NCBI GenBank assembly: GCA_014376435.1
Contig: JACMRL010000013.1
Span: 107,256-171,255 of the forward strand
Reading direction: 5' to 3'
DNA: 64,000 nucleotides
Origin: Bdellovibrio sp.
Lineage (GTDB): Bacteria > Bdellovibrionota > Bdellovibrionia > Bdellovibrionales > Bdellovibrionaceae
Every line of letters begins with the position of its first letter. Position 1 is the stretch's first letter. Below the pieces are notes generated by a model. The model saw nothing but the letters and a program-made list of their open reading frames with translations, searched no databases and was not told the origin of the DNA. This document shows, one piece after another, positions 1-8,884 of this stretch. The position numbers and the translations under genes were made by a program.

Positions 1-1219
1 CGGTTGCTTTATCGGTAATGATTTTTACGAAACCTTCGGTATTGCCTTTTGCTTTGGCTCGCCCATTTGCGGCGAACGGAAATTTACCTACAGCGATTTC
101 AATTCCGGCGGCTTTTGCTTCGGCTTCAGTCATTCCCACTGAAGAAACTTCTGGATGAGTATAAATAACCGAAGGAACCGTCGCATAATTAACGTGACAA
201 AAACCCGTGGCTAAGAATTCTCCAACGGCAACGCCTTCTTCTTCGGCTTTGTGCGCTAACATGGGTCCAACGATCACATCACCAATCGCGAAGATATTTG
301 GAACATTTGTTTGGTAGTGAGCATTTGTTTGAATACGACCGCGTTCATCTTTTTTAATTTGTACGTTTTCTAAACCAAGACCGTCGGTAAATGGTTTACG
401 ACCCGTAGCAACTAAAACGACATCACCTTGGATCGAAGCTTTTTTACCGTCGGTTAATGATTCGTAATCAAGCTCTACGCGTCCGCCAACGGATCTAGAA
501 GCCGTTACTTTAGTTGAAGTCATGAAAGATACGCCAGTTTTTTTCATCGAGCGTTGTAGAACGCTCACGGCATCTTGGTCCATCATTGCGCAAATTTTAT
601 CGGCGAATTCAACAACGGTTACTTTTGAACCCAAGCGAGCCCACACCGAAGCCATCTCTAAACCGATGATTCCACCGCCCACGACTAACATTTCTTTTGG
701 AACGAAATCTAAAGCCAAGGCACCCGTTGAAGAAAGAATTTTTTTCTCATCAAATTTTAAAAACGGAAGCTCAACCGGAGTTGAACCCGTTGCGATCACG
801 ATATTTTTAGCTTGAATATTTACTTTGATGCCGTTCGCATCCGTGATTTCGATGGTATTCGCATCAACAATGCGAGCCATACCTTTAATACCGGTGATTT
901 TATTTTTCTTAAATAAAAATTCTATCCCGCCAGTTAGTTCACCCACGATTTTTGTTTTACGCGCCATCATTTTTTCTAAATCAAGTTTAACAGATTCAAT
1001 CTTAATTCCGTGATCAGCAAAGTCGTGCGAAGCTTCATAATAAAGTTCTGAGCTTTGCAGTAAAGCCTTAGAGGGAATGCAGCCGACGTTTAAGCATGTG
1101 CCACCAAAAGTTTTATCTTTTTCAATCACGGCCGTTTTAAAACCCAACTGAGCCATGCGAATGGCCCCCGTGTAACCGCCGGGACCTGCACCAATAATTA
1201 CGATATCATAAGCATCCAT
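1..1219 (-). CDS. lpdA: Dihydrolipoyl dehydrogenase (E3), 3' end cut by the window
   Basis: This FAD-dependent flavoprotein reoxidises dihydrolipoyl groups of 2-oxoacid dehydrogenase complexes with NAD+. Reading the minus strand from ATG at 1219 gives an N-terminal dinucleotide-binding motif IIGAGPGGY at about residues 8-16, then the redox-active disulfide segment GGTCLNVGCIPSKALL, which is diagnostic for the family. About 406 residues are present of a usual 460-470, so the C-terminal dimer interface with the His-Glu pair lies outside the window. The start is chosen because ACGGAG sits 5-6 bases upstream. It follows sucB by 33 bp on the same strand and is the last visible gene of the sucA-sucB-lpdA operon, so it most likely serves the 2-oxoglutarate complex (and possibly others). 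Confidence 0.95.
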   Translation of the reverse strand, partial: MDAYDIVIIGAGPGGYTGAIRMAQLGFKTAVIEKDKTFGGTCLNVGCIPSKALLQSSELYYEASHDFADHGIKIESVKLDLEKMMARKTKIVGELTGGIEFLFKKNKITGIKGMARIVDANTIEITDANGIKVNIQAKNIVIATGSTPVELPFLKFDEKKILSSTGALALDFVPKEMLVVGGGIIGLEMASVWARLGSKVTVVEFADKICAMMDQDAVSVLQRSMKKTGVSFMTSTKVTASRSVGGRVELDYESLTDGKKASIQGDVVLVATGRKPFTDGLGLENVQIKKDERGRIQTNAHYQTNVPNIFAIGDVIVGPMLAHKAEEEGVAVGEFLATGFCHVNYATVPSVIYTHPEVSSVGMTEAEAKAAGIEIAVGKFPFAANGRAKAKGNTEGFVKIITDKAT

Positions 1220-1252
1220 AAAAACTCCGTCTGACTAACTAGCTTTATTAAA

Positions 1253-2515
1253 TTAAACTTCTAACAATAATCTTTCAGGATCTTCGACGCCTTCTTTGAT
1301 CTTCACCAAAAAGCTAACGGCTTCTTTGCCATCGATCATACGGTGATCATAAGAAAGGGCTACGTACATCATCGAACGAATTTCCATTTTACCGTTAATT
1401 ACAACCACGCGCTCTTCGATTTTATGTAAACCTAAGATCGCACTTTGTGGGGCATTTAAAATCGGAGTCGATAATAACGAACCGAATACGCCACCGTTCG
1501 TAATCGAGAACGTTCCACCCATTAAATCGCCCGGAGTAATTTTTCCGTCGCGGCCCTTCAGAGCTAAGTCACGAATGGCTAATTCAATACCCGCAACCGT
1601 GTAAAGATCGGCATCTTTAATCACGGGAACCATCAAACCACGGTCGGTTGAAACTGCCATGCCGATATTGAAGTAATTATGATATTCGATTTCATTGCCA
1701 TCGACCCAAGCATTCACCGCTGGAAATGCTTTCAATGCTTCAATCGCCGCTTTCACAAAAAATCCGTTGAATCCTAAGCTTACGCCGTATTTTTCTTTGA
1801 ACTTATCTTTATATTTCGCGCGTAGTTCAATGATTTTTGTCATATCAACTTCATTAAACGTCGTTAAAATCGCCGCATTATGCTGAGCTTGTACTAAACG
1901 CTCGGCGATTTTTTTACGGATACTAGTCATCGGTACGCGTTTGATATCGCCCTGTTTAGTCGGACCCGAAATAACGGGAGTTACGGTCGTAACTTTTGCG
2001 GCCGCGGCCGAAGAAGTGACCGGAGCCGGTGCAGAAGACTTTTCGCTAGCGGGAACTAATGCAACATCAGATTTTGTTAAGCGTCCGCCTAAGCCAGTTC
2101 CAGTAACGGTAGAAGGATCAACGCCGCGTTCATTCACAACACGTTGAACTGCCGGAGACATATGAGCTTGTAAATCAGGGTGCGTCGCACGGCCGGCAGG
2201 AGTTGCGGGAGCCGGAGCTAATTCGGTCTTCGCAGCGGCGGGTACTGCAGAAGTAGTTGCGCCAGCGGCCGGAGCTTTTCCATCCGTGTCGATTGCGCCA
2301 ACACTTGCGCCGATTTTTACGGTTTCACCGGCCTGCGCAGTGATTGTTAGTACGCCGTCTTTTTCTGCGACGACTTCGACGGAAGCTTTATCCGTTTCAA
2401 GAAGCATGATCACGTCATTCATTTTAACGAATTCGCCAGATTTTTTTGTCCAGCTACCGATAACTGCTTCCGTGATTGATTCGCCGACTGCAGGAACTTT
2501 AACTTCTAACTTCAT
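1253..2515 (-). CDS. sucB: Dihydrolipoyllysine succinyltransferase, E2 of 2-oxoglutarate dehydrogenase
   Basis: E2 core of the 2-oxoglutarate dehydrogenase complex, transferring succinyl from lipoyl to CoA in the TCA cycle. The 420 residues show one N-terminal lipoyl domain (residues 1-77) with the lipoylated lysine in ETDKASVEV (K43), an Ala/Pro-rich linker, a peripheral-subunit-binding domain around 113-150 ([19 protein letters not shown]), a second Ala/Pro linker and the catalytic acyltransferase domain from about 190 to the end. The active-site motif DHRMIDG (H391, D395) is intact. GAAAGG lies 8 bases before the ATG. It is 37 bp downstream of sucA and upstream of lpdA. A single lipoyl domain and the pairing with sucA favour the succinyltransferase over the acetyltransferase. 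Confidence 0.96.
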   Translation of the reverse strand: MKLEVKVPAVGESITEAVIGSWTKKSGEFVKMNDVIMLLETDKASVEVVAEKDGVLTITAQAGETVKIGASVGAIDTDGKAPAAGATTSAVPAAAKTELAPAPATPAGRATHPDLQAHMSPAVQRVVNERGVDPSTVTGTGLGGRLTKSDVALVPASEKSSAPAPVTSSAAAAKVTTVTPVISGPTKQGDIKRVPMTSIRKKIAERLVQAQHNAAILTTFNEVDMTKIIELRAKYKDKFKEKYGVSLGFNGFFVKAAIEALKAFPAVNAWVDGNEIEYHNYFNIGMAVSTDRGLMVPVIKDADLYTVAGIELAIRDLALKGRDGKITPGDLMGGTFSITNGGVFGSLLSTPILNAPQSAILGLHKIEERVVVINGKMEIRSMMYVALSYDHRMIDGKEAVSFLVKIKEGVEDPERLLLEV

Positions 2516-2552
2516 GATGTAAAACCTTTCGCTTAGAGATCTTTAATAAAAA

Positions 2553-5288
2553 TTATATTTTGAATACGTCCGTGATCACTTGTTGTTGTTCAATGCGATG
2601 TTTGTAGATTGAACCCGTTGCGGGAGCGGCTTTTTCGCTGCGGCCCGCGTAGTTTAAATTCAATTTAGAATTCATCGCGATCAACATTTCCATTATTTTG
2701 AAGAATACGTATTGGTACGAACCCATGTTTTTTGGTTCTTCTTGCGCCCATACTAATTTCTTCGCATTTGGATAAAGTGCTAAGGTTTCTTTTAATTTCC
2801 AATCAGGAAAAGGAGAAACTTGTTCCACACGAACTAAGACCGTAGTTAGATCACGCGTTTTTTCACGCTCTTCTAAAAGTTCGTAGTAGAATTTGCCTGA
2901 AACTAAAACGATCTTCTCCACTTTTTTAGCATCGGTGACAAATGGATCATTGATCACTTCCTGGAATGAACCGTTCGCTAATTCTTCTAAAGTGCTAGTC
3001 GCCCGGGGATGTCTTAATAAAGATTTCGGTGACATAATAATTAATGGTTTTCTGAAATCGCGTTTTACTTGTCGACGTAACGCATGAAAAATCTGCGCCG
3101 GAGTCGTCAAGTTCGTAACCTGAATATTATTTTGCGCCGACATTTGTAAAAAGCGCTCCATCCGCGCCGATGAATGCTCGGGGCCTTGGCCTTCGTAACC
3201 GTGCGGTAATAGAAGAACTAAACCGCTCATCTGTTGCCACTTTGATTCGCCCGCAACTAAGAATTGATCAATCATAATCTGTGCGCCGTTACCAAAGTCT
3301 CCGAATTGAGCTTCCCACATGGTTAGAAAACTTGGGTCAGTGATTGAATTACCATATTCAAAACCCATCACGGCGTATTCGGATAGAATTGAATCATAAA
3401 CGCAGAAATATAAACTTTCTTTGTCATTTTCACGGTCTAAAGTTTTTAAAGGAAAATAAGCCTCGCTCGTTTTAGTATCAAAGAAAGCTGAATGACGGTG
3501 CGTGAAGGTACCACGCACGCAATCTTGGCCCGTTAAACGAACCGAAGTATTTTCTTTCATTAAACTTCCGTAGGCTAAAAGTTCGCCCATACCCCAGTCG
3601 ATCGGCTCGCGACCTTCGGACATGGCTTTACGGGTTTCAACTAATTTAACTAATTTTGGATGAAGATTAAAGTTAGCCGGAACGGTAGAAAGTAAAGTTC
3701 CCACATCTTTTAAAATTTTAATATCAACTGAAGTTTTTGCCGGTTTTTCAATGTCAGCGGCGGTGGCTTTTTTTAAACCCTTCCACGCGCCTTCAAATTT
3801 AAAAGTTTTTACTTTTGGCGGATTCGCCTTTGCTGAATCGTAAATTTTTTGTAAATCGCTCATGCGATTTGTTAGTAAGCCATCCGTGAAGGCTTGATCA
3901 ACCACATTCACCTGCACTAATTGCTTCGCGTAGATTTCACGTAATGTCGCGTGTTTACGGATAATATCGTACATTAATGGTTGCGTATAAGCGGGTTCAT
4001 CGCCTTCATTGTGACCGTAGCGACGGTAACAAAGCATATTAATCACAATATCGCGGCGGTATTCTTGGCGGTAACGGACGGCGATGTCCATCGCGCGTAC
4101 GCAAGCTTCAACGTCATCACCGTTACAGTGAATAACTGGAATCGCTAAAGCTTTTGCAACGTCGGAAGAATAATGTGCCGAGCGCCCGTTTTCCGGCGAG
4201 GTTGTAAAACCAACTTGGTTATCAACCACGATGTGCACTGTGCCACCAACCGTGTAACCCGGAACATGCGCCATCTGTAAAACTTCAAAAACTACACCTT
4301 GACCCGCAAATGCGGCATCACCATGAATTAAAACGGGGATGACGCTATTACGAACTTCCATATCATTTCGGCGGCGTTGTGCCGCGCGCGCCATACCAAT
4401 CACCACGGGATCAACCGCTTCAAGATGGGAAGGATTAAATGCTAAGTGCGCCGTCACTGATCCTGACGTTGTCTTTTTTTCTTTTGAATAACCTAAGTGA
4501 TATTTTACATCGCCCGAGAAATCATCTAACGGAGCTTCTAATTCAGTGGGCCCGTTAAAATCGGCAAACATTTGCGCGATATCTTTTTCCATAAAGTTCG
4601 CAAGCACGTTGATACGTCCGCGATGGGCCATACCAATCATTACTTCTTGCACTTTAAGTTCAGAACCTTTTGATACTAAGCGATCCAGCATGGGAAGTAA
4701 GGCGTCTCCACCTTCAACGGAAAATCTTTTTGTACCAACATAGCGAGTATTAATAAATTTTTCTAAAGATTCAGCGTTTGTTACAGAAGATAAAATATTT
4801 TTTTTCTCTTCTGCAGATAATTTTAAATTTGTTGGGTTCTGTTCAAACTCTTTAATAAACCAATTTCTGATTTCGGGAAGGGCTTCCGCGCATTGCACGG
4901 TTAACTTTCCACAGTAAACAGATTTCAGGAAAGAAATAATTTCGGCTAAACTTGCATTCGGTTTTCCGATTAAAGATCCGATTTGAAATTTTGCAATTAA
5001 GTCTTTGTCGGTTAATTTAAATTTGCTTAAGTGTAATTGATCACTTGGCGCCACGGTATTAGCTAATGGATCAAGATCTGCTTCGTAGTGACCGTAGTTG
5101 CGATACGCAGTGATTAATTCGTAAACGTTTAACTCTTTTTCTGAAAGTCCAAAAGCGCCGTCTTGGCCAAATTCAAATCCTTCAAAAAAACGTTTCCATT
5201 CCATGCCAACCGCATCCGGAGATTGTTTGTACTGGTTGTAAAGTGACTCTAAGTATTCCAAGTTTGCTGCGGGATTCATTTGGCTCAT
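2553..5288 (-). CDS. sucA: 2-oxoglutarate dehydrogenase E1 component
   Basis: Thiamine-diphosphate-dependent decarboxylase that commits 2-oxoglutarate to succinyl-CoA in the TCA cycle. The 911 residues match the usual 900-950. The N-terminus (NLEYLESLYNQYKQSPDAVG) is the typical E1o region that contacts the complex. The ThDP/Mg motif starts near residue 322 with GDAAFAGQG and ends with DNQVGFTT. The C-terminal transketolase-like domain (RGTFTHRHSAFFD and beyond) is present. Start ATG at 5288 is preceded by AGAGGT. First gene of the minus-strand operon sucA-sucB-lpdA. The promoter should lie in the 110-bp divergent gap shared with gpmA (5289-5398). Confidence 0.97.
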   Translation of the reverse strand: MSQMNPAANLEYLESLYNQYKQSPDAVGMEWKRFFEGFEFGQDGAFGLSEKELNVYELITAYRNYGHYEADLDPLANTVAPSDQLHLSKFKLTDKDLIAKFQIGSLIGKPNASLAEIISFLKSVYCGKLTVQCAEALPEIRNWFIKEFEQNPTNLKLSAEEKKNILSSVTNAESLEKFINTRYVGTKRFSVEGGDALLPMLDRLVSKGSELKVQEVMIGMAHRGRINVLANFMEKDIAQMFADFNGPTELEAPLDDFSGDVKYHLGYSKEKKTTSGSVTAHLAFNPSHLEAVDPVVIGMARAAQRRRNDMEVRNSVIPVLIHGDAAFAGQGVVFEVLQMAHVPGYTVGGTVHIVVDNQVGFTTSPENGRSAHYSSDVAKALAIPVIHCNGDDVEACVRAMDIAVRYRQEYRRDIVINMLCYRRYGHNEGDEPAYTQPLMYDIIRKHATLREIYAKQLVQVNVVDQAFTDGLLTNRMSDLQKIYDSAKANPPKVKTFKFEGAWKGLKKATAADIEKPAKTSVDIKILKDVGTLLSTVPANFNLHPKLVKLVETRKAMSEGREPIDWGMGELLAYGSLMKENTSVRLTGQDCVRGTFTHRHSAFFDTKTSEAYFPLKTLDRENDKESLYFCVYDSILSEYAVMGFEYGNSITDPSFLTMWEAQFGDFGNGAQIMIDQFLVAGESKWQQMSGLVLLLPHGYEGQGPEHSSARMERFLQMSAQNNIQVTNLTTPAQIFHALRRQVKRDFRKPLIIMSPKSLLRHPRATSTLEELANGSFQEVINDPFVTDAKKVEKIVLVSGKFYYELLEEREKTRDLTTVLVRVEQVSPFPDWKLKETLALYPNAKKLVWAQEEPKNMGSYQYVFFKIMEMLIAMNSKLNLNYAGRSEKAAPATGSIYKHRIEQQQVITDVFKI

Positions 5289-5398
5289 AGTAAATTGACC
5301 TCTAATGTATTTCGAAGCATGATCGTCTCATAAAAAAGTCGTAAGATGTACCAAAAATATAGGTCGTTTTCGCAGTCATTTTGACGGGAGAATTTAGA

Positions 5399-6163
5399 TT
5401 GTACACACTAGTCGTTATTCGCCACGGGGAATCGCTTTGGAATAAAGAAAATCGCTTTACTGGATGGAAAGATGTAGATCTGTCAGAAAAAGGCATCGCT
5501 GAAGCGCAAAAAGCGGGCAAGCTATTGGCAGACAAAAACTTAACTTTCGAAATTGCATACACCAGTCGCCTGACTCGGGCCATCAAAACTTTGAACTTTA
5601 TCTTAGATGCTCTAAAACTTCAGTGGGTGCCCGTTACAAAAGAGTGGCGCTTGAATGAACGTCACTACGGAGATCTGCAAGGTTTAAACAAAGCCGAAAC
5701 TGCGGAAAAGCACGGCGAAGACCAAGTCAAAATTTGGCGCCGTAGTTTTGATACGCCTCCACCGATGATGGCAAAAACAAATCCTGAGCATCCGATCAAC
5801 GATCCACGCTACAAAGATGTGAATCCGAACGATATTCCAAGTGGCGAATCTTTAAAAGACACCATCAATCGATTTTTACCTTTGTGGGACCAGAAAATTT
5901 CTAAAGACATTTTAGCCGGCAAAAAAGTTTTAATTGCTGCGCATGGAAATTCATTACGCGCTTTGATCAAACATTTAGAAGGTCAAACAGCAGCTGAAAT
6001 TATGGCAGTAAATGTACCAACGGGTGTTCCATTAATTTACCAACTAGAAAAAGATTCAAGCACCCCATCTGGTTTTAAAGTGGTAGGCAAAGAATTTTTA
6101 GGTGACGAGGCCGCGATTGCCGAAGCGATGGCTCACGTGGCTTCCCACGGAAATAAAAAATAA
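5399..6163 (+). CDS. gpmA: 2,3-bisphosphoglycerate-dependent phosphoglycerate mutase
   Basis: Interconverts 3- and 2-phosphoglycerate in glycolysis and gluconeogenesis, in the cytoplasm. The protein begins YTLVVIRHGESLWN, where the RHG histidine is the phospho-acceptor. It also has the substrate-loop features FTGW and RHYGDLQGLNKAET (written NERHYGDLQG in the sequence) and the second catalytic histidine in AAHGNSLRAL. I place the start at TTG 5399, with GGGAG eight bases upstream, giving 254 residues, close to the usual 230-250. An in-frame TTG at 5381 would add six residues but has no obvious Shine-Dalgarno sequence. Its stop overlaps the next start by one base (TAATG), so it is translationally coupled to hutI. 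Confidence 0.95.
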   Translation: MYTLVVIRHGESLWNKENRFTGWKDVDLSEKGIAEAQKAGKLLADKNLTFEIAYTSRLTRAIKTLNFILDALKLQWVPVTKEWRLNERHYGDLQGLNKAETAEKHGEDQVKIWRRSFDTPPPMMAKTNPEHPINDPRYKDVNPNDIPSGESLKDTINRFLPLWDQKISKDILAGKKVLIAAHGNSLRALIKHLEGQTAAEIMAVNVPTGVPLIYQLEKDSSTPSGFKVVGKEFLGDEAAIAEAMAHVASHGNKK

Positions 6164-7347
6164 TGTCCGCTATTCTTTTTACAAACTTTCAGATGGTTTC
6201 AGCCGACTTCAAAAGTCAGCAAGCCAAAACATCGATGGTCGTTAAAAATGGCTTGATTGTTTGGATCGGAAACAAAATTCCGAAAGCTTTAAAAGTTTCT
6301 AAAGAGATCAATTTAAAAAATAAATTAGTTTTTCCCTCATTCGTTGAATGCCACACCCACAGCGTGTTTGCGGGTTCGCGCGCCGAAGAATTTGAAATGC
6401 GTAATAACGGAGTTAGTTATTTAGAGATCGCAGAAAAAGGCGGCGGAATTTTATCAACAATGAAAGCCACGCGCGCTATTTCTGCAAACGAACTTTTAAA
6501 ATTATCGCAAAAAAGAGTAGATTTATTTGTTCAGCAAGGTGTTTCGACTTTAGAGATTAAATCTGGCTACGCGCTGGATTTAAAAAATGAAGTAAAGATG
6601 CTTGAAGTAACAAAAAAGCTAAAAGGCCCGCGCATTATCCGCACTTTTTTAGGGGCGCACGCTCGGCCGCCAGAATTTTCTAGCAACGCTGATTATTTAG
6701 ATTACTTGATTAAAAAAGTATTACCCGAAATTAAAAAGAAAAAATTGGCGCAGCGGGTGGATATCTTTATTGAGAATAAGTTTTTCGAAAAAGAAGAGTC
6801 TGAAAAATATTTAAAAGCGGCTAGTGATTTAGGATTCAGAGTGACTATACACGCGAATCAACTTTCATTATCAAGCGGTGCTGATTTAGCGGTGCAGTTT
6901 GATGCTCATTCGGCAGATCATGTGATTCATTTGAATGATCAACAGATCAAAAATTTTTCTAAGTCTTCAACTGTGGCGGTATTATTACCGACGGCTGATC
7001 TTTATATGAAGTGTGCGTACCCCCCGGCGCGTAAGCTAATCGATGCGGGTGCGAAAGTTGCTTTAGCAACTGATTTTAATCCGGGAAGTTGCCCTTCGCA
7101 GGATTTATCATTAGTGGGGCTACTTGCGCGTTTAGAAATGAAGATGACATTGCCAGAAGTTTTTAAAGCTTACACATCTCATGCGGCTCAAGCTTTGGGG
7201 ATTGATGCCGAGGAAGGTGATTTTTCTTTAGGAAAAGCAGCTAACTTTATATGCACTGACGCCGCGCTAACTGATTTCTTTTACTCGGCAGGTAGGACTC
7301 CAGAGCACTTGCTTTTCATTCGAGGAAAGCAAGTTAAAGTAAGTTAA
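6163..7347 (+). CDS. hutI: Imidazolonepropionase
   Basis: Amidohydrolase-superfamily metalloenzyme that hydrolyses 4-imidazolone-5-propionate to N-formimidoyl-glutamate in histidine catabolism. Recognised from the metal-site segment FVECHTHSVFAGSRAEEFEMR, the conserved GVSYLEIAEKGGGILSTMKATR stretch (shown here in pieces), the GGGI loop, IHANQLS, and the late ATDFNPGSCPS motif. The 394 residues are close to the family's usual 400-420. The ATG overlaps the gpmA stop codon by one base. No other hut gene is in the window, so pathway completeness cannot be judged. The pairing with gpmA is unusual and looks like lineage-specific operon assembly rather than function. Confidence 0.93.
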   Translation: MSAILFTNFQMVSADFKSQQAKTSMVVKNGLIVWIGNKIPKALKVSKEINLKNKLVFPSFVECHTHSVFAGSRAEEFEMRNNGVSYLEIAEKGGGILSTMKATRAISANELLKLSQKRVDLFVQQGVSTLEIKSGYALDLKNEVKMLEVTKKLKGPRIIRTFLGAHARPPEFSSNADYLDYLIKKVLPEIKKKKLAQRVDIFIENKFFEKEESEKYLKAASDLGFRVTIHANQLSLSSGADLAVQFDAHSADHVIHLNDQQIKNFSKSSTVAVLLPTADLYMKCAYPPARKLIDAGAKVALATDFNPGSCPSQDLSLVGLLARLEMKMTLPEVFKAYTSHAAQALGIDAEEGDFSLGKAANFICTDAALTDFFYSAGRTPEHLLFIRGKQVKVS

Positions 7348-7375
7348 AAAAGCGAAAAATAACGCGATCTGATAT

Positions 7376-7396
7376 AAATTTAAGAATCTTAAATTT
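7376..7396. repeat. Perfect 9-bp inverted repeat upstream of 7437 gene
   Basis: AAATTTAAG and CTTAAATTT flank the 3-bp spacer AAT. It lies 28 bp after the hutI stop and 40 bp before the next gene start. The stem is all weak pairs apart from one G-C, and no long T-run follows, so it is as likely an operator as a terminator. Confidence 0.4.
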
Positions 7397-7436
7397 TAAC
7401 TTGTATGAAGTGGCAAAGTTTTTCTAGGCTACGTTT

Positions 7437-7862
7437 ATGGCAGCAACGTATTCATCATTTATGACAACTAAGTATTATAGCCCGGTATTCAACACAGCGC
7501 TTTTTGATGGGCCGTTCAGAATATACTTTTCTCAGAACTATGAATCTTCAACTTTGAAAATTTATCATTTGCTGCAGACTCAGTATAAAGATTTATGGGG
7601 GCAGCTGAAGGCTTGGACTCAAAACTCTCGCGAGCATGTTTTTTTGTTGATGTATCCTGAAGACAAAGATCTGCAAATCGTTTTTGCAGAGACAACGAAG
7701 AACGCAAAAGCCACCGTCCAGTTGCAATCTTGGGATGAAGGAATTGTTTTAGGTATTTCACAACCAGTTACTGATTTAGATTTAGCATTGCAAGTCGAGC
7801 AAATCGGATCCATGTTACAAAATTGGATGGAAAAACAAAAAAACTATGAAGCTTCCCTTTAA
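7437..7862 (+). CDS. Hypothetical protein paired with a Flp-type pilin
   Basis: A 141-residue soluble protein with no signal peptide or membrane segment. It is rich in aromatics and has no motif I recognise. The C-terminus (LQVEQIGSMLQNWMEKQKNYE) is probably helical, and the middle looks like mixed alpha/beta. It overlaps the following pilin-like gene by 17 bases, so the two are almost certainly co-translated; an accessory or regulatory role for the pilin is inference only. The ATG at 7437 lacks a clear Shine-Dalgarno sequence, and the in-frame ATG at residue 9 is an alternative start. Confidence 0.6.
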   Translation: MAATYSSFMTTKYYSPVFNTALFDGPFRIYFSQNYESSTLKIYHLLQTQYKDLWGQLKAWTQNSREHVFLLMYPEDKDLQIVFAETTKNAKATVQLQSWDEGIVLGISQPVTDLDLALQVEQIGSMLQNWMEKQKNYEASL

Positions 7863-8100
7863 GCCTCGATTTTTAAATAATCAAACCGGACAAATTTTAG
7901 TCGAATATCTTTTATTGATGGTAATCGCTATCGCTTGCGCGACAATTCTTACTAAATCATTAGTGGGTCGTGGTTCTGAGGGCTCTAAATCGGGTCAGGG
8001 AATGATCATAAAGCAGTGGGACCGAATTTTACATGTGATTGGAAATGATATTCCAGATTGCGCGAAGCAAACTAGCTTTGGTACTCCAAATTGTCCGTAA
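7846..8100 (+). CDS. Flp-type (class IVb) prepilin-like protein
   Basis: An 84-residue protein with the class IVb prepilin processing signature G/XXXXEY: glycine 15 followed by QILV and E20-Y21, then a hydrophobic stretch LLLMVIAIACATIL. This predicts a 15-residue basic leader (MKLPFKPRFLNNQTG) removed by a TadV/PilD-like prepilin peptidase and a mature protein of 69 residues. The tail has two cysteines (DCAKQTSFGTPNC) that could form a disulfide loop. Flp pili (Tad systems) are common in Bdellovibrio-type predators. No other tad gene is in the window, so this may be an orphan major or minor pilin. The start overlaps the preceding gene. Confidence 0.72.
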   Translation: MKLPFKPRFLNNQTGQILVEYLLLMVIAIACATILTKSLVGRGSEGSKSGQGMIIKQWDRILHVIGNDIPDCAKQTSFGTPNCP

Positions 8101-8104
8101 TATT

Positions 8105-8875
8105 CTAAAGATATCCCGAGCCGCGTTTTTTAACTTCTTTATTTAATTTTTTTTGCATCGATTCTTGAATCTCATTTGCCAGATCAATACATAATTCACG
8201 ATCATCAATTTTTTCAGGTCCAAAAGGTAAATCGATGGGTTTCTCAAAAATAATTTTCCATTTCGCGGGTAGCGGTAAAATATTCAGTGGCAACGGTAAA
8301 ACCAACCCACGTAAAAATTTAGAAAATTTAAGTTGTTGCAAATTAATATGAGTTTCTTCGGCACCTAAAATTAAAGTTGGAACAATTACGGCATCCGTTT
8401 CTAAAGCCATGCGAATAAAACCGCGCTTGAATTCTTGAAGCTGGTATTTTTTAGTTGAGGGTTTAAAGTTCCCTTGTTCGCCCTCCGGAAACAATACCAC
8501 TAAATTATTTTTTTTAAGTAGAGTAATTCCATTTTCGTAACTGGCCTCAATAAAACCCATCTTCTGTGCTGGTAAAGCCGTCTTCTCTGTTAAAAACCAA
8601 AGATGGTGTGTCATCACGCGGGGAATACGCTTTGTGTTTTGTTGAAGTACGTAGGCCAATATCAACGCATCAAATCCAGAAAAGCCCGAATGATTTGGGG
8701 CAATGATAACGGGACCTTTTAGGGGTAAATTTTCAATACCTTCAATTTCTAAACGAAAATACTTTTTCATTAGCTCCATGAAAAATCTGGGGAATACTTT
8801 ATACAGCAGGGTATCTGCATCAAGTTTGCTTACGTTAAAGATTTTTTCATTGGGTTTTTTAAAAAAATTGATCAT
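8105..8875 (-). CDS. Lysophospholipid/glycerophosphate acyltransferase family protein (PlsC-like)
   Basis: Membrane-associated acyltransferase of the LPLAT superfamily, expected to act in phospholipid synthesis or remodelling. Motif I reads APNHSGFSGFD, with the catalytic His separated from Asp by six rather than the usual four residues, as seen in the MGAT-like branch. Motif III is present as FPEGEQGNF. The protein is 256 residues from ATG 8875. The longer reading frame from TTG 8914 would run back into glpK, so I reject that start. It is convergent with the pilin gene (4-bp gap) and divergent from glpK with only 9 bp between starts, so the two promoters must lie inside each other's genes or overlap. 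Substrate is unknown. Confidence 0.82.
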   Translation of the reverse strand: MINFFKKPNEKIFNVSKLDADTLLYKVFPRFFMELMKKYFRLEIEGIENLPLKGPVIIAPNHSGFSGFDALILAYVLQQNTKRIPRVMTHHLWFLTEKTALPAQKMGFIEASYENGITLLKKNNLVVLFPEGEQGNFKPSTKKYQLQEFKRGFIRMALETDAVIVPTLILGAEETHINLQQLKFSKFLRGLVLPLPLNILPLPAKWKIIFEKPIDLPFGPEKIDDRELCIDLANEIQESMQKKLNKEVKKRGSGYL

Positions 8876-8884
8876 GATGGTTCT

